A stretch of DNA of 64,000 bases, taken from contig NZ_CANMPJ010000002.1 of the NCBI RefSeq assembly GCF_947499705.1, forward strand, positions 62,001 to 126,000, in the 5' to 3' direction. Position numbers and translations under genes: made by a program. This stretch comes from an uncultured Erythrobacter sp. (GTDB taxonomy: Bacteria > Pseudomonadota > Alphaproteobacteria > Sphingomonadales > Sphingomonadaceae). The notes under the pieces were generated by a model. It made no database searches and was not told where the DNA came from. It was given only the letters and a program-made list of their open reading frames with translations. This document shows, piece by piece, positions 27,529 to 36,666 of the stretch; positions within the stretch are counted from its first letter, which is position 1, and every line of letters begins with the position of its first letter.

Positions 27529-28215
27529 TCAGACCTCAATCATGATACGTATTCTTTGAGGCTCAGTTCCACAAACCGTGGCAATACGTATGCGGCACTC
27601 TTCGACCACTGCGGCGACCTCACCGGTCTGTGCGGCTTCACCCAGTTCGGCGGTCGATACGCCCAGGGCTTCGGCAATCGCATCCAGCCGCTCTGGCACG
27701 GGGCGGGCCTTGCCTTTCTCCCATGCCCAAACGGTAGGCTTGCTGACACCGAGAGCGTCGGCCACCTGCGCAAGCGTCATCCCGCGCTCACGCCTCAGGC
27801 GGTTGAGTTTGATCCCGAATGGCTCAATGGCAATGCCGTTTGCCGAAGGCGGCATCTGAAGCATCCCGGGCTCCGCGCTTCGGCTTTGCGGGGCATCGGC
27901 GCGCAATTGCGTCGCGGCAAGCGCCGACTGACCCAGGGCCATTTCAAAGGCACAACCGTACAGATCGCCGCTGACCCAGACGATCTCCGCATCGACCCTC
28001 CCAATCTCAGGCAGTTCAATCGCGAATTTCTCGCCTTCGGACAGAGGCATTTCGGTTTCGAGCAGGAGCCCTGCCGCCGAGATGTTGTGGACGGTAACAT
28101 TGGCCTCGAGACCGCCGGGTAGAACCCCGCTGGTTTCGAGTTGCAAGGCACGGCGCGGCTGGCGCCGTTTGCTATCGCTGAGGTCAATCGGATCGAGATG
28201 GGCTTTAAGCACCAT
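27529..28215 (-). CDS. PilZ - XRE-type HTH fusion protein
   Basis: 228 residues combining an N-terminal PilZ domain (about 15-100) and a C-terminal Cro/CI HTH (about 130-190). PilZ c-di-GMP elements are present: the Arg-rich RRQPRRALQ, and NISAAGLLLET replacing D/NxSxxG. The HTH reads KLNRLRRERGMTLAQVADALGVSKPTVWAWEKGKARP, quoted here by its core MTLAQVADALGVSKPTVWAW. The layout suggests a transcription factor that responds directly to c-di-GMP. It lies upstream of the degenerate GGDEF gene on the same strand, an attractive pairing. Confidence 0.82.
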   Translation of the reverse strand: MVLKAHLDPIDLSDSKRRQPRRALQLETSGVLPGGLEANVTVHNISAAGLLLETEMPLSEGEKFAIELPEIGRVDAEIVWVSGDLYGCAFEMALGQSALAATQLRADAPQSRSAEPGMLQMPPSANGIAIEPFGIKLNRLRRERGMTLAQVADALGVSKPTVWAWEKGKARPVPERLDAIAEALGVSTAELGEAAQTGEVAAVVEECRIRIATVCGTEPQRIRIMIEV

Positions 28216-28313
28216 GGGGGCATCTCCTTGATGGAGACTCGAAAGTTGACGCTGATAGTTAAGTTTAGGTTAGCGGATATCCCTAACGTCGATGGATTGA
28301 GCGCTGCGCGCGG

Positions 28314-29594
28314 TCAGGCTGGTTCGTCGACCGCGTCCAGCCCGTATGCCGTGTGCAATACGCGCACTGCCAGCTCGGTCTCGTCCTCGTCGATCAGCAC
28401 GCTAACCTTGATCTCGGAAGTAGAGATCGCCTGAATGTTGATGCCCCGATCAGACAAGGCGCGAAACATCGTGCTCGCGACACCTGCATGGCTTTTCATA
28501 CCGACGCCGACCACGCTGATCTTAGCGATATGGCTGTCAGTTATGATCCGGTTGTATCCAATATCGTCACTGCGATCTTCCAGCAGCGCCTGTGCACGCG
28601 CCAAGTCCGCTTGTGGCACCGTAAAGGTCACGTCTGTCTCGCCTTTGTCGCGGCCAACGTTCTGAATGATCATGTCGACATTGATGCTGGCATCGGCGAG
28701 CGGCTCAAAGATATGCGCCACCGCGCCCGGCTTGTCTGGCACGCGGGTCAAGATGATCTTTGCTTCATTCTTGTCGTGCGCAATTCCGGTCACAAGCTGA
28801 CGTTCCATCAGGCCCTTCTCCACCAATTCGTCCATTTCTTCATCCGACACGATCAGCGTGCCAGGCAATTCGTCCGCCGAAATCGCATCGTCACCGACAA
28901 AACTTGAAAGCACTTGCAGTCGCACGCCTTCCTTCATCGCCAGCCCGACCGAGCGGGTCTGCAACACCTTGGCCCCGACAGAAGCGAGTTCGAGCATCTC
29001 TTCGTAGGTCACGGCTTTGAGCTTGCGCGCTTTGGCAACGATGCGGGGGTCGGTCGTGTAGACCCCGTCAACATCGGTATAGATGTCGCAGCGATCCGCT
29101 TTCACTGCCGCTGCAATAGCTACGGCAGAAGTGTCGGACCCGCCGCGCCCCATCGTGGTGATACGGCCTTCTTCGCTGACGCCTTGAAAGCCCGGAATGA
29201 CTGCAATCTCGCCATCCGCCATACTGGCGTTCATTTCAGGGGCATCAATCGTCTCGACGCGCGCTTTTGAATGCGCCTCAATCGTCTTCACCGGCATTTG
29301 CCAGCCGAGCCAGCTGCGCGCCTTGCAGCCCAGCGATTGCAGCGTCAGCGCCAGCAATCCGCTGGTCACCTGTTCACCGCTGGATACAACGACGTCGTAT
29401 TCAGCCGGATCGTAAAGCGCGTTGGCTTCACGGCAGAAGTTCACCAGACGGTCGGTCTCGCCTGCCATCGCGCTCACAACGACAGCCACTTCGTTGCCGC
29501 CCGCCGCCTGTTTGCGCACAATATTGGCCACACGGCGAATCCGTTCGGTTCCCGCCATCGAGGTTCCGCCAAATTTCATGACTATGCGCGCCAA
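28314..29594 (-). CDS. lysC: Aspartate kinase
   Basis: Phosphorylates aspartate at the head of the Lys/Met/Thr/diaminopimelate pathway. 426 residues with VMKFGGTSMAG at the N-terminus, FQGVSEEGRITTMGRGGSDTSA (core TTMGRGGSDTSA) and two C-terminal ACT domains that normally mediate Lys/Thr feedback inhibition. The start is set at TTG 29592-29594 because AGGAG lies 10 nt upstream; TTG 29603 is too close to that site. Divergent from ubiG. Confidence 0.95.
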   Translation of the reverse strand: MARIVMKFGGTSMAGTERIRRVANIVRKQAAGGNEVAVVVSAMAGETDRLVNFCREANALYDPAEYDVVVSSGEQVTSGLLALTLQSLGCKARSWLGWQMPVKTIEAHSKARVETIDAPEMNASMADGEIAVIPGFQGVSEEGRITTMGRGGSDTSAVAIAAAVKADRCDIYTDVDGVYTTDPRIVAKARKLKAVTYEEMLELASVGAKVLQTRSVGLAMKEGVRLQVLSSFVGDDAISADELPGTLIVSDEEMDELVEKGLMERQLVTGIAHDKNEAKIILTRVPDKPGAVAHIFEPLADASINVDMIIQNVGRDKGETDVTFTVPQADLARAQALLEDRSDDIGYNRIITDSHIAKISVVGVGMKSHAGVASTMFRALSDRGINIQAISTSEIKVSVLIDEDETELAVRVLHTAYGLDAVDEPA

Positions 29595-29646
29595 GGTGCT
29601 CAAGCTCCTGCTGGTGAGTGCCGAACGGCGCTGTTAAGGTCGCGCA

Positions 29647-30387
29647 ATGGGAAACGCAAACGTATCAAATGTAACCATCCGCCCGGAGGAAGCTGAGCAT
29701 TTCGCATCGCTCGCGCGCGATTGGTGGAACCCGAAGGGTAAGATGGCCTCGCTGCATCAGGTGAACCCGGTGCGGTTGGAGTTCATCAGGTCTGCGATTG
29801 ATGCGCATTGGGACGCTGACAGGCAAACGGTGAAGCCGCTCGCTGGCAAGAGCGCGCTCGACATCGGGTGCGGCGCGGGTCTGCTGTGCGAGCCGCTCGC
29901 TCGCCTTGGCGGAGACGTGACAGGAGTCGATGCGGCGGCGGAGAATGTGTCCGTCGCCAGCACCCATGCAGAGGCGATGGGGCTAGATATCCGCTATATG
30001 GCAGGTGAAGTCGCGAGCCTTGATATCGGCACATTCGATCTGGTGACTTGTGTTGAAGTGATCGAGCATGTCGCTGACAAGCGCCAGTTCCTTACAGACG
30101 TTGCAGCGCGGCTGGCGCCGGACGGACTGCTGGTCATGTCGACCCCCAACCGAACCGCTGCATCACGTTTGCTTTTGGTCGGGGCGGCTGAAGCCATTGG
30201 ATACGTCCCGAAAGGCACGCACCACTGGAGTGATTTCGTCACGCCTGAAGAGTTGGAGGGCATGCTTGCTGAGGTAGGCCTTGAGGTGACGGAACGGAGC
30301 GGGATCGCCTATCGCCCGGGCAAGGGCCTGCACCTCGCCAGCGACGAATCTCTAAATTACATCCTGAGTGCAAAACGCCCGGCTTAA
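29647..30387 (+). CDS. ubiG: Ubiquinone biosynthesis O-methyltransferase
   Basis: 246-residue SAM methyltransferase performing both O-methylations in ubiquinone synthesis. Family segments: FASLARDWWNPKGKMASLHQVNPVRL at the start (core DWWNPKGKMASLHQ), motif I ALDIGCGAGLLCEPLARLG, VTGVDAA, DLVTCVEVIEHV and FVTPEELEGML near the C-terminus. Normal length. Convergent with the DCC-family gene, 6 bp apart. Confidence 0.96.
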   Translation: MGNANVSNVTIRPEEAEHFASLARDWWNPKGKMASLHQVNPVRLEFIRSAIDAHWDADRQTVKPLAGKSALDIGCGAGLLCEPLARLGGDVTGVDAAAENVSVASTHAEAMGLDIRYMAGEVASLDIGTFDLVTCVEVIEHVADKRQFLTDVAARLAPDGLLVMSTPNRTAASRLLLVGAAEAIGYVPKGTHHWSDFVTPEELEGMLAEVGLEVTERSGIAYRPGKGLHLASDESLNYILSAKRPA

Positions 30388-30393
30388 GCGGCC

Positions 30394-30813
30394 CTACAAG
30401 ACCCGCTTTGCTTGCTCCGCTGTTGGCACCCAGCAGGTTTCGCGCACGCCGAACCATTTGTAGCGGTTGCGCGCGATCAGCAGATAGAGCGGATCACGGA
30501 TCGCCCTTGGGATAAGCTTGAAGGCTGCGCCCAATCGCCACGGCCAGCCAAGCTCGCTCCACATATGCAAGACAGCATCGCTGTTCTTCCAAACACGTCC
30601 GCCGTCTTGGGCTGCATCAATCAGCACAAAGCTCTCTGGATCAGCGGGATCAATGCCATTCTCGCGCATGATCTGAGCGCCAGCCTCGTCCTGCATTGCC
30701 GAGAGCCGGAATTTTGCCTCACGGTCGTTCTTGAGCACAAATTGGGCGTTGGCCGAACACAGCACGCACATGCCGTCGAATACGATGATTGGATGATCGC
30801 GCGGGATTTCCAT
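30394..30813 (-). CDS. DCC-family thiol-disulfide oxidoreductase-like protein (DUF393)
   Basis: 139 residues. The family hallmark VFDGMCVLCSANAQF (D-G-x-C-x-x-C) lies at the N-terminus, followed by a conserved SFVLIDA region and WRLGAAFKLIPRAIRDPLY. Proposed to be a thioredoxin-like redox protein, but function is poorly defined. ATG 30813 is chosen because it directly precedes the conserved domain. glpQ is 14 bp upstream, so they may be co-transcribed. Confidence 0.8.
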   Translation of the reverse strand: MEIPRDHPIIVFDGMCVLCSANAQFVLKNDREAKFRLSAMQDEAGAQIMRENGIDPADPESFVLIDAAQDGGRVWKNSDAVLHMWSELGWPWRLGAAFKLIPRAIRDPLYLLIARNRYKWFGVRETCWVPTAEQAKRVL

Positions 30814-30827
30814 AGCGTTCCGAGTGG

Positions 30828-31877
30828 CTACTCGCCGTCCCTTACCATTTGGACGAACTCGCCAACATTGTCGGTAAAGAAGCCGTCCGCCCCGCTCTTG
30901 ATCGCATTCGACCACAGCAGTCGGTACTGGCCGTCAGCCGCCGGTCCGCCGCTGGTTTGCAAGGCCGCCGGCAGGAAACCGTTCTCCTTGCGCAGAGTCC
31001 AGGGGTGCACTTTCAGCCCTACGGCATGCGCATTGTTCACCAAGGTGGTCGGCGTGCCGTCCTCTTCGAGCACATGGCCGAGCCACGGGCCGATACCATC
31101 GGCATAGGCCGCCACTTCTGTGAGGCCAGTCGGCGAGAGGATGTCCGTCCAGCGCATGTCGGGTTCGTCAAACGGTCCGCCCTCGGGAGCGACAAGCAAG
31201 ACAAGTTTGGTGTCGATCAGCCGGTCGAGCCGCTGCAACGGGCCAACTTCGAATATCTGCACGAACACCTTGTCGTCAGCTCCGTCGAGATTCAGGTCGC
31301 GCAGCTGCGTCACCAGCAGATCGACCGTGTCGATGCCCTCTTCCTGCAGCAGCCATGTGGGGATCTTCAGCTCCGGATACAGGCCAATCGACCGCCCGGT
31401 CTCTGCTTCCTTCGCGCGGACGAGTTGGACGACCTCTTCGAAGGTCGGGATCTGATACAGGCCGTTATAGGCGATGTTGGCTGGCCGCGCGCTCGGCACA
31501 CGCTCGCGCGCACGCAGCGTCCGCAGTTCGGCAAGTGTGAAGTCCTCCGCAAACCACCCAGCCACTCGGCGCTCGCCAATCGTCTTTTCGCGGCGACGGT
31601 CTTCGAATTCCTCGCGGCTGGCGACATCGGTCGTGCCCGAAAGCTCGGTCTCATGGCGAGCCACAAGCACGAGATCCTTGGTCGCAACCAGATCGGGTTC
31701 GATGTAATCGGCGCCTTGATCGATCGCGAGTTCATAGGCGGCGAGCGTGTGCTCAGGCCGATCACCTGACGCACCCCGATGGGCGATGATCAGCGGCTTA
31801 TCTTGTGCCTGCGCCATGATGGGAGCAGCGAGCGCAGCCAAGCCGATCAAGAATGCGACGAGAGGGTTGCGGACCAT
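30828..31877 (-). CDS. glpQ: Periplasmic glycerophosphodiester phosphodiesterase
   Basis: 349 residues with a signal peptide (LVAFLIGLAALAAPIMAQA). The TIM-barrel active site shows IIAHRGASGDRPEHTLAAY (catalytic His-Arg), DYIEPDLVATKD (metal-binding Glu/Asp), LVARHE and LYPELK. It hydrolyses glycerophosphodiesters to glycerol-3-phosphate and alcohols. It overlaps the upstream ArsC-like gene by 31 nt. Confidence 0.92.
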   Translation of the reverse strand: MVRNPLVAFLIGLAALAAPIMAQAQDKPLIIAHRGASGDRPEHTLAAYELAIDQGADYIEPDLVATKDLVLVARHETELSGTTDVASREEFEDRRREKTIGERRVAGWFAEDFTLAELRTLRARERVPSARPANIAYNGLYQIPTFEEVVQLVRAKEAETGRSIGLYPELKIPTWLLQEEGIDTVDLLVTQLRDLNLDGADDKVFVQIFEVGPLQRLDRLIDTKLVLLVAPEGGPFDEPDMRWTDILSPTGLTEVAAYADGIGPWLGHVLEEDGTPTTLVNNAHAVGLKVHPWTLRKENGFLPAALQTSGGPAADGQYRLLWSNAIKSGADGFFTDNVGEFVQMVRDGE

Positions 31878-32203
31878 TCTTCTTCCTTGAAACCGATCAA
31901 TATGCCGCCCGCGTGAACGACCACCGGGCGCTTGATCATGGAGGTATGCTCTTGCAGGAGTGTTACAGCCTTGGCGTCATCAATATCCGCCTTGTCGGCA
32001 TCGGAAAGCTTGCGAAAGGTCGTTCCGCGGCGGTTGAGCACCACGTCCACGCCCTTGTCTGCGATCCATTCCTGCAAATTCTCCGGATCAACGCCTTCTT
32101 TCTTGAAGTCGTGAAAGGCGTATTCAAGCTCGCGTGTTTCGAGCCATTTCCGCGCCTTTTTCACAGTGTCGCAATTGGGGATTCCGTACAGATGGATCGT
32201 CAT
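31847..32203 (-). CDS. ArsC/Spx-family reductase-like protein (YffB type)
   Basis: 118 residues of the thioredoxin-fold ArsC/Spx family, closest in style to YffB: HLYGIPNCDTVKKARKWLE with one Cys, NRRGTTFRKL and TSMIKRPVVVHAGGILIGF. With a single Cys it probably uses glutathione if it is an enzyme. The substrate is unknown. It overlaps glpQ by 31 nt, implying translational coupling. Confidence 0.85.
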   Translation of the reverse strand: MTIHLYGIPNCDTVKKARKWLETRELEYAFHDFKKEGVDPENLQEWIADKGVDVVLNRRGTTFRKLSDADKADIDDAKAVTLLQEHTSMIKRPVVVHAGGILIGFKEEEWSATLSSHS

Positions 32204-32300
32204 ATTCTTCTCTTTGCCGCAAGTTTCGACCGCTAGAACGCATTGGTTAACGGTTCTTAGAGTGTTTCAGCGTATCCCGTCACGATAGATTGGAGTTGAT

Positions 32301-32588
32301 ATGTCGAAAGTCGCACAGAAACTGATGACTGCCTTGGCAGCGACGGGTCTTCTTTTGGCACCGGTCGCAGCGCAGGCGAATACGCGCGCCGGCGATAGTT
32401 CATCGCTGTACACCAGCGCGCAGGTAGGGCCTGGTGCAGGACGCTCTGCGGACGGCGAAGGCCTTGGCGGTGAACCCGGCGATATCATCGGCATTCTGCT
32501 AGCAGGACTTTGGCTAACTGGGATCATCGTGATCGTGGTCGATCTCGACGATGATGGTAACGACAACCAATCCCCGGGCGCCAACTGA
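32301..32588 (+). CDS. Small exported/membrane protein, paralog of the protein at 13080
   Basis: 95 residues of unknown function. Shares with the 13080-13352 protein the signal peptide ending AAQA, NTRAGDSS, the PGxGRSADGE block, one hydrophobic segment (IIGILLAGLWLTGIIVIVV) and an Asp-rich tail ending DNQSPGAN. GGAG at about 32292 precedes ATG 32301. It stands alone between the minus-strand ArsC-like gene and ruvC. Two copies in 20 kb with an invariant C-terminal NQSPGAN suggest that the tail is functional, possibly a processing or sorting signal. Confidence 0.75.
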   Translation: MSKVAQKLMTALAATGLLLAPVAAQANTRAGDSSSLYTSAQVGPGAGRSADGEGLGGEPGDIIGILLAGLWLTGIIVIVVDLDDDGNDNQSPGAN

Positions 32589-32621
32589 ACTGACCTCCGT
32601 TGTGTAGTTTAGGCGGTGCCC

Positions 32622-33089
32622 TCACCGCTTCAAATGCGCGTCCGCTATCGCGACCGCCAGAGCGTCTGCAGCATCCGCTCCAGCCACATCGACACCTGGC
32701 AGCAAGATCCTGAGCATGGCCTGAACTTGCGCTTTTTCGGCAGCGCCTGTTCCCACCACCGATTTCTTGACTGCCCGCGCCGCGTGTTCCTCCACCGGCA
32801 AGCCTACTGCGCCGCAGGCAGCAAGCACCGCTCCGCGCGCCTGTGCGAGTTTGAGCGTCGATTGCGGGTTCTTGTTGACGAACACTTCCTCACAGGCGGC
32901 GCGCTCGGGCCGGTGCTGTGCAATCACTCCAGACACGATGCGGTGAAGATCGGCCAGTCGATCGACCATCGGAGCACGCGCTGAAGTCGCGATCTCCCCA
33001 TTGGCAATATGGGTAATGCGCGATCCCTCAGCCCGGATCACGCCCCAGCCAGTGCAAGAGAGCGAGGGGTCAAGGCCGAGGATGATCAT
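32622..33089 (-). CDS. ruvC: Holliday junction resolvase RuvC
   Basis: 155-residue endonuclease resolving Holliday junctions with RuvAB. Catalytic acidic residues are visible: IILGLDPSLSCTGWG (Asp7), CEEVFVNKN (Glu) and DAADALAVAIADA (Asp pair near the C-terminus). ATG 33089 places LGLD at the family position; the frame extends upstream to 33140 without support. Downstream of yebC, as in many proteobacteria. Confidence 0.95.
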   Translation of the reverse strand: MIILGLDPSLSCTGWGVIRAEGSRITHIANGEIATSARAPMVDRLADLHRIVSGVIAQHRPERAACEEVFVNKNPQSTLKLAQARGAVLAACGAVGLPVEEHAARAVKKSVVGTGAAEKAQVQAMLRILLPGVDVAGADAADALAVAIADAHLKR

Positions 33090-33105
33090 ATCGCTTTTGT
33101 CCGGC

Positions 33106-33198
33106 TCACAGAAAGACGAGCCAACCGAGCCGCCACGCAATCGCCAAGAGAAACGTGGCCCCTAGCGCCAACGCAAAGAGCCAGTCGCGCAGCCTCAA
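33106..33198 (-). CDS. Possible 30-residue single-helix membrane microprotein between yebC and ruvC
   Basis: TTG 33196-33198 overlaps the yebC stop (TTGA). The frame encodes a basic start (MRLRDW), one long hydrophobic stretch ([16 protein letters not shown]) and a second short one (LGWLVFL) before TGA 33106-33108, just upstream of ruvC. The overlap and the membrane-helix character suggest a real small gene, but there is no homology evidence and TTG starts are uncommon. Confidence 0.3.
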   Translation of the reverse strand: MRLRDWLFALALGATFLLAIAWRLGWLVFL

Positions 33199-33941
33199 GC
33201 GTCGAGCTTCTCCATCACCGCATCGGGGATCTCGTAATTGCCCCACACCGTCTGCACATCGTCATCATCGTCAAGCGTGTCGATCAGCTTCAGCAGAGTG
33301 CCCGCGCCTTTTTCGTCCATCTCAACGGTGATGTTGGGCTTCCAGGCGAGCTTTACGTTCTCCGCTTCGCCCAGCGCCTTCTCGATATCGCCCGCGACTT
33401 GGTGCAAATCGTCGGCAGCGGTCCAGATCGTATGGCCATCATCCGAGCTTTCGATGTCTTCGGCCCCGGCTTCCATCGCGGCTTCGAAGACGGTGTCTTC
33501 ATCGCCAGCGCTTGCCGGGTATTCAATCAGGCCAAGCCGTTCGAAGCCGTGCTGAACTGATCCTTCGGTGCCAAGATTTCCGCCGTTCTTGCTGAATGCT
33601 GTGCGAACAGCAGTGGCCGTGCGATTGCGGTTGTCGGTCAGCGTTTCAACAATGATCGCGCTGCCGCCCGGGCCGTAGCCTTCGTAGCGGACTTCTTCGA
33701 AATTTTCGTCATCTCCCGTGGTCGCCTTATCGATAGCGCGCTGGATATTGTCCTTGGGCATCGATTGCGACTTGGCGTTGTTGACCGCCAAGCGCAGGCG
33801 CGGATTCATGTCTGGATCGGGCGCACCCATCTTCGCGGCGACCGTGATTTCACGGCTGAGCTTGGAAAACAGGTTGGAACGCTTTTTGTCCTGCGCACCC
33901 TTGCGGTGCATGATGTTCTTGAATTTGGAATGGCCTGCCAT
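33195..33941 (-). CDS. yebC: YebC/PmpR-family protein
   Basis: 248 residues starting [21 protein letters not shown], cited here by its core [19 protein letters not shown], the universal YebC signature. It continues [25 protein letters not shown] with the same family identity. Members are described both as DNA-binding transcriptional regulators and, more recently, as translation factors for proline-rich stretches. Upstream of ruvC on the same strand. Confidence 0.95.
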   Translation of the reverse strand: MAGHSKFKNIMHRKGAQDKKRSNLFSKLSREITVAAKMGAPDPDMNPRLRLAVNNAKSQSMPKDNIQRAIDKATTGDDENFEEVRYEGYGPGGSAIIVETLTDNRNRTATAVRTAFSKNGGNLGTEGSVQHGFERLGLIEYPASAGDEDTVFEAAMEAGAEDIESSDDGHTIWTAADDLHQVAGDIEKALGEAENVKLAWKPNITVEMDEKGAGTLLKLIDTLDDDDDVQTVWGNYEIPDAVMEKLDA

Positions 33942-34034
33942 GGGTACTCTTCGAATTTTCGCGGATTGAAGTCGCGCGAGGCCTAGCCCAGCCCAGCGTG
34001 CGCTTCAACAATGTGTATGAGCCAGTGAGGTGCT

Positions 34035-34382
34035 TTAGAGCTTCACAGCCGTCCCGCTGGCCGAGACCATCAGCATCGATCCGGTGTCACCGATCACCTC
34101 GTAGTCGAGATCGATCCCGACCACCGCATTGCAGCCCTTGGCAGCAGCCTCAGCCTGCAATTCCTCGATCGCCTGATTACGAGCATCCGCCAGAATTCGC
34201 TCGTAGCTGCCCGAACGCCCGCCTACGATGTCGCGGATATTCGCAAACAGATCGCGAAACAGGTTCGCACCGACGATCACTTCGCCGGTGACGATCCCTG
34301 CATATTCCTGGATCGGATGACCCTCAATCGTCGGGGTGGTGCTGACGATGACGCCGCGTGCGTCTTTCCAGTCGCCTGCCAT
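34035..34382 (-). CDS. ybjQ: YbjQ/UPF0145 family protein
   Basis: 115 residues. Family pattern [28 protein letters not shown], quoted by its core [17 protein letters not shown], then [31 protein letters not shown] and DYEVIG. Proteins of this family form homo-oligomeric rings of unknown function. Normal length. Upstream of yebC, same strand. Confidence 0.88.
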   Translation of the reverse strand: MAGDWKDARGVIVSTTPTIEGHPIQEYAGIVTGEVIVGANLFRDLFANIRDIVGGRSGSYERILADARNQAIEELQAEAAAKGCNAVVGIDLDYEVIGDTGSMLMVSASGTAVKL

Positions 34383-34446
34383 AGATTCTCTCCTCTTTCT
34401 GGTGTGTTATCAATCTAATACAGAGAGGCGAGAATTCAATAGCGGA

Positions 34447-34683
34447 TCAGCCCATGCCAAGCGCGGCCTTATAAGTTTCGAGGATGATTTCCTGCTCGCT
34501 GCGATCGTCGGGCTTCATCTTACGCAGACGCACGATCTGACGCATGATCTTGGCGTCGTAGCCGACCGCTTTTGCTTCGGCATAGACATCACGAATATCG
34601 TCGGCGATGCCCTTCTTCTCTTCTTCAAGACGTTCAATGCGCTCGATCAGCAGGCGCAGGCGGTCATCTGTGGCTTCGGCCAT
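34447..34683 (-). CDS. gapR: GapR-like nucleoid-associated protein (DUF2312)
   Basis: 78 residues: coiled-coil [20 protein letters not shown], then [24 protein letters not shown] and a C-terminal acidic/helical end. In Caulobacter GapR binds overtwisted AT-rich DNA ahead of replication and transcription forks and stimulates topoisomerases. The family is essentially restricted to Alphaproteobacteria, which supports the taxonomic call. Confidence 0.9.
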   Translation of the reverse strand: MAEATDDRLRLLIERIERLEEEKKGIADDIRDVYAEAKAVGYDAKIMRQIVRLRKMKPDDRSEQEIILETYKAALGMG

Positions 34684-34791
34684 CTCGTTTATGTCTCCGG
34701 TTGGGTGAGAATCACTTAAAGCTCCGGATACGCGGACAGGTGCGAGCGCAAAAGAGCGCTTTCCACAAAACCAGCCACAAGGTGGAAAAAC

Positions 34792-35109
34792 TCAGCGCAA
34801 ATCGGGCTTGTTGCGCGTGAGGCTGCGCTCCATTGCTGCGATCTGTTCTTCGGTGGCGGGCTGTTGCTTCGTCGCTTTCCACTCTTCCATCGGCATCCCG
34901 TGGATCAATCCGCGTGCAGCGGCCTTGTCTCCATCGTAACCTGCGTCGCGGATCCAGTCGGCGAGGCAGTTGCGGCAAAAACCGGCCAACCCCATCAATT
35001 CGATATTCTGAGCATCGTGGCGATGGCGAAGGTGGCGCACGAGGCGGCGGAATGCCGCGGCGGCCTGCGCATCGCCGAGTTCATCAAGCGGGTCTGAAAT
35101 CGAATTCAT
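34792..35109 (-). CDS. DUF1244 domain protein
   Basis: 105 residues. The DUF1244 core is AFRRLVRHLRHRHDAQNIELMGLAGFCRNCLADWIRD, recognised by the LMGLAGFCRNCLADW segment with its two Cys, followed by HGMPMEEWKA. Function unknown. The family is common in alpha- and gammaproteobacteria. Divergent from pyk. Confidence 0.82.
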   Translation of the reverse strand: MNSISDPLDELGDAQAAAAFRRLVRHLRHRHDAQNIELMGLAGFCRNCLADWIRDAGYDGDKAAARGLIHGMPMEEWKATKQQPATEEQIAAMERSLTRNKPDLR

Positions 35110-35184
35110 GGCGACTATTCCTTGAGTTGCAAAACGGCTGTGTCATAGCTCCTATTAACCGGACGGAGGGGTCTTTAGGGTTCT

Positions 35185-36666
35185 ATGGCCAAACAAGATG
35201 CGACAAGGATCGACCCACGCGGTCGCAAGGTCAAGATTTTGGCGACAATCGGGCCGGCGAGCCGCTCGCCCGAAATGCTGCGCAAGCTGTTTAAGGCGGG
35301 GGCCGATGCGTTCCGCGTGAACATGAGCCATGGCAGCCATGCCGATCATGAAAAAGCGATCACTGCGATACGCAGCTTAGAAAAGGAATTTGCGCGCCCG
35401 ATTGCGATCCTGGCCGACCTCCAAGGTCCGAAACTGCGCGTCGGCACGTTCAAAGATGGCAGCGCGGTGATCCGCCATTCGGGCCATTTTACGCTCGACC
35501 GCGATGAAACGCCGGGAGACGAAACGCGCGTCTATCTGCCGCATCCCGAACTGTTTGGCATCCTGGAGCGCGGCCAGCGACTGCTGATCAATGACGGCAA
35601 GATCAGGCTGGTGGTCAAGGAAGCCGACGAGAACCGCATCTTCTGCAGCGCCGAGGTCGGCGGTGTGATCTCGGACCGCAAGGGCGTAAACGTGCCCGAT
35701 GCCGAAGTTCCGATCCCCGCCCTCACTGACAAGGATCGAAAGGATCTGTCCTTCGCAGTCGAGCATGGTGCAGACTGGATTGCACTCAGCTTCGTTCAGC
35801 GGCCCGAGGATCTTGCCGAAGCGCGCAAGCTGATCGGAGCGACTGGCGGGCAAGGCCCTGCCCTGTGCGCCAAGATCGAGAAACCGCAGGCGGTCAAACG
35901 CCTTGGCGAGATCATCGAACTGGCCGACGGGATCATGGTCGCGCGCGGCGATCTGGGGGTCGAGCTTGAACCCCACGAAGTGCCGCCGCTGCAAAAGCGG
36001 ATGGTCAATGCCAGTCGCACGGCGGGCAAGCCGGTGATTGTCGCAACCCAAATGCTCGAATCGATGATCGAGAGCCCCACACCAACCCGCGCCGAAGTCT
36101 CAGACGTTGCCAACGCGGTCTATGACGGGGCCGATGCGGTGATGCTGTCCGCCGAGAGCGCGGCTGGCGATTGGCCGGAAGAGTCGGTCGCAATGATGAA
36201 TTCTATCGCTGCACAGGTGGAGCGCGACGAAGGGTATAAGGACCGCGTCCGCTTCCTCGAAACGCCGCCCGATGCCACCACATCCGATGCGTTGGCACAT
36301 GCCTGTATGACCATTGCGGATACCGTCCCGATCAGCGCGATCACCGTTTTTACATCTTCTGGCTCGACAGCGCGCCGGGTTGCCCGCGAGCGCCCCGATA
36401 CGCCCATGCTGGTGCTCACTCCATCAATGCGAACAGCGCGCAGAGTGGCTTTGCTGTGGGGCGCGCATGCGGTGGCGACGAAGGACATCGGCAGCTTCGA
36501 AGAGATGATTGCCAAGGGCAAGCGCATGGCGCTGCGGCACGGCTTCGGCAAAGCCGGCAGCCGCTTGATTGCGCTTGCCGGGGTGCCGTTTGGTACGCCC
36601 GGCTCAACCAATCTTCTGAATGTTGTTACGCTGGCTGGTGACGAACTGGAAAAGCATGAGGGCTAA
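35185..36666 (+). CDS. pyk: Pyruvate kinase
   Basis: Last glycolytic step, PEP + ADP to pyruvate + ATP. 493 residues with KILATIGPASRSPEML, NMSHGSH, ILADLQGPKLRVG, the active-site AKIEKPQAV and MVARGDLGVELEPHEVPPLQK (core MVARGDLGVEL), then TQMLESMI. Full length. The unknown exported protein downstream starts within the last codons. Confidence 0.96.
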   Translation: MAKQDATRIDPRGRKVKILATIGPASRSPEMLRKLFKAGADAFRVNMSHGSHADHEKAITAIRSLEKEFARPIAILADLQGPKLRVGTFKDGSAVIRHSGHFTLDRDETPGDETRVYLPHPELFGILERGQRLLINDGKIRLVVKEADENRIFCSAEVGGVISDRKGVNVPDAEVPIPALTDKDRKDLSFAVEHGADWIALSFVQRPEDLAEARKLIGATGGQGPALCAKIEKPQAVKRLGEIIELADGIMVARGDLGVELEPHEVPPLQKRMVNASRTAGKPVIVATQMLESMIESPTPTRAEVSDVANAVYDGADAVMLSAESAAGDWPEESVAMMNSIAAQVERDEGYKDRVRFLETPPDATTSDALAHACMTIADTVPISAITVFTSSGSTARRVARERPDTPMLVLTPSMRTARRVALLWGAHAVATKDIGSFEEMIAKGKRMALRHGFGKAGSRLIALAGVPFGTPGSTNLLNVVTLAGDELEKHEG

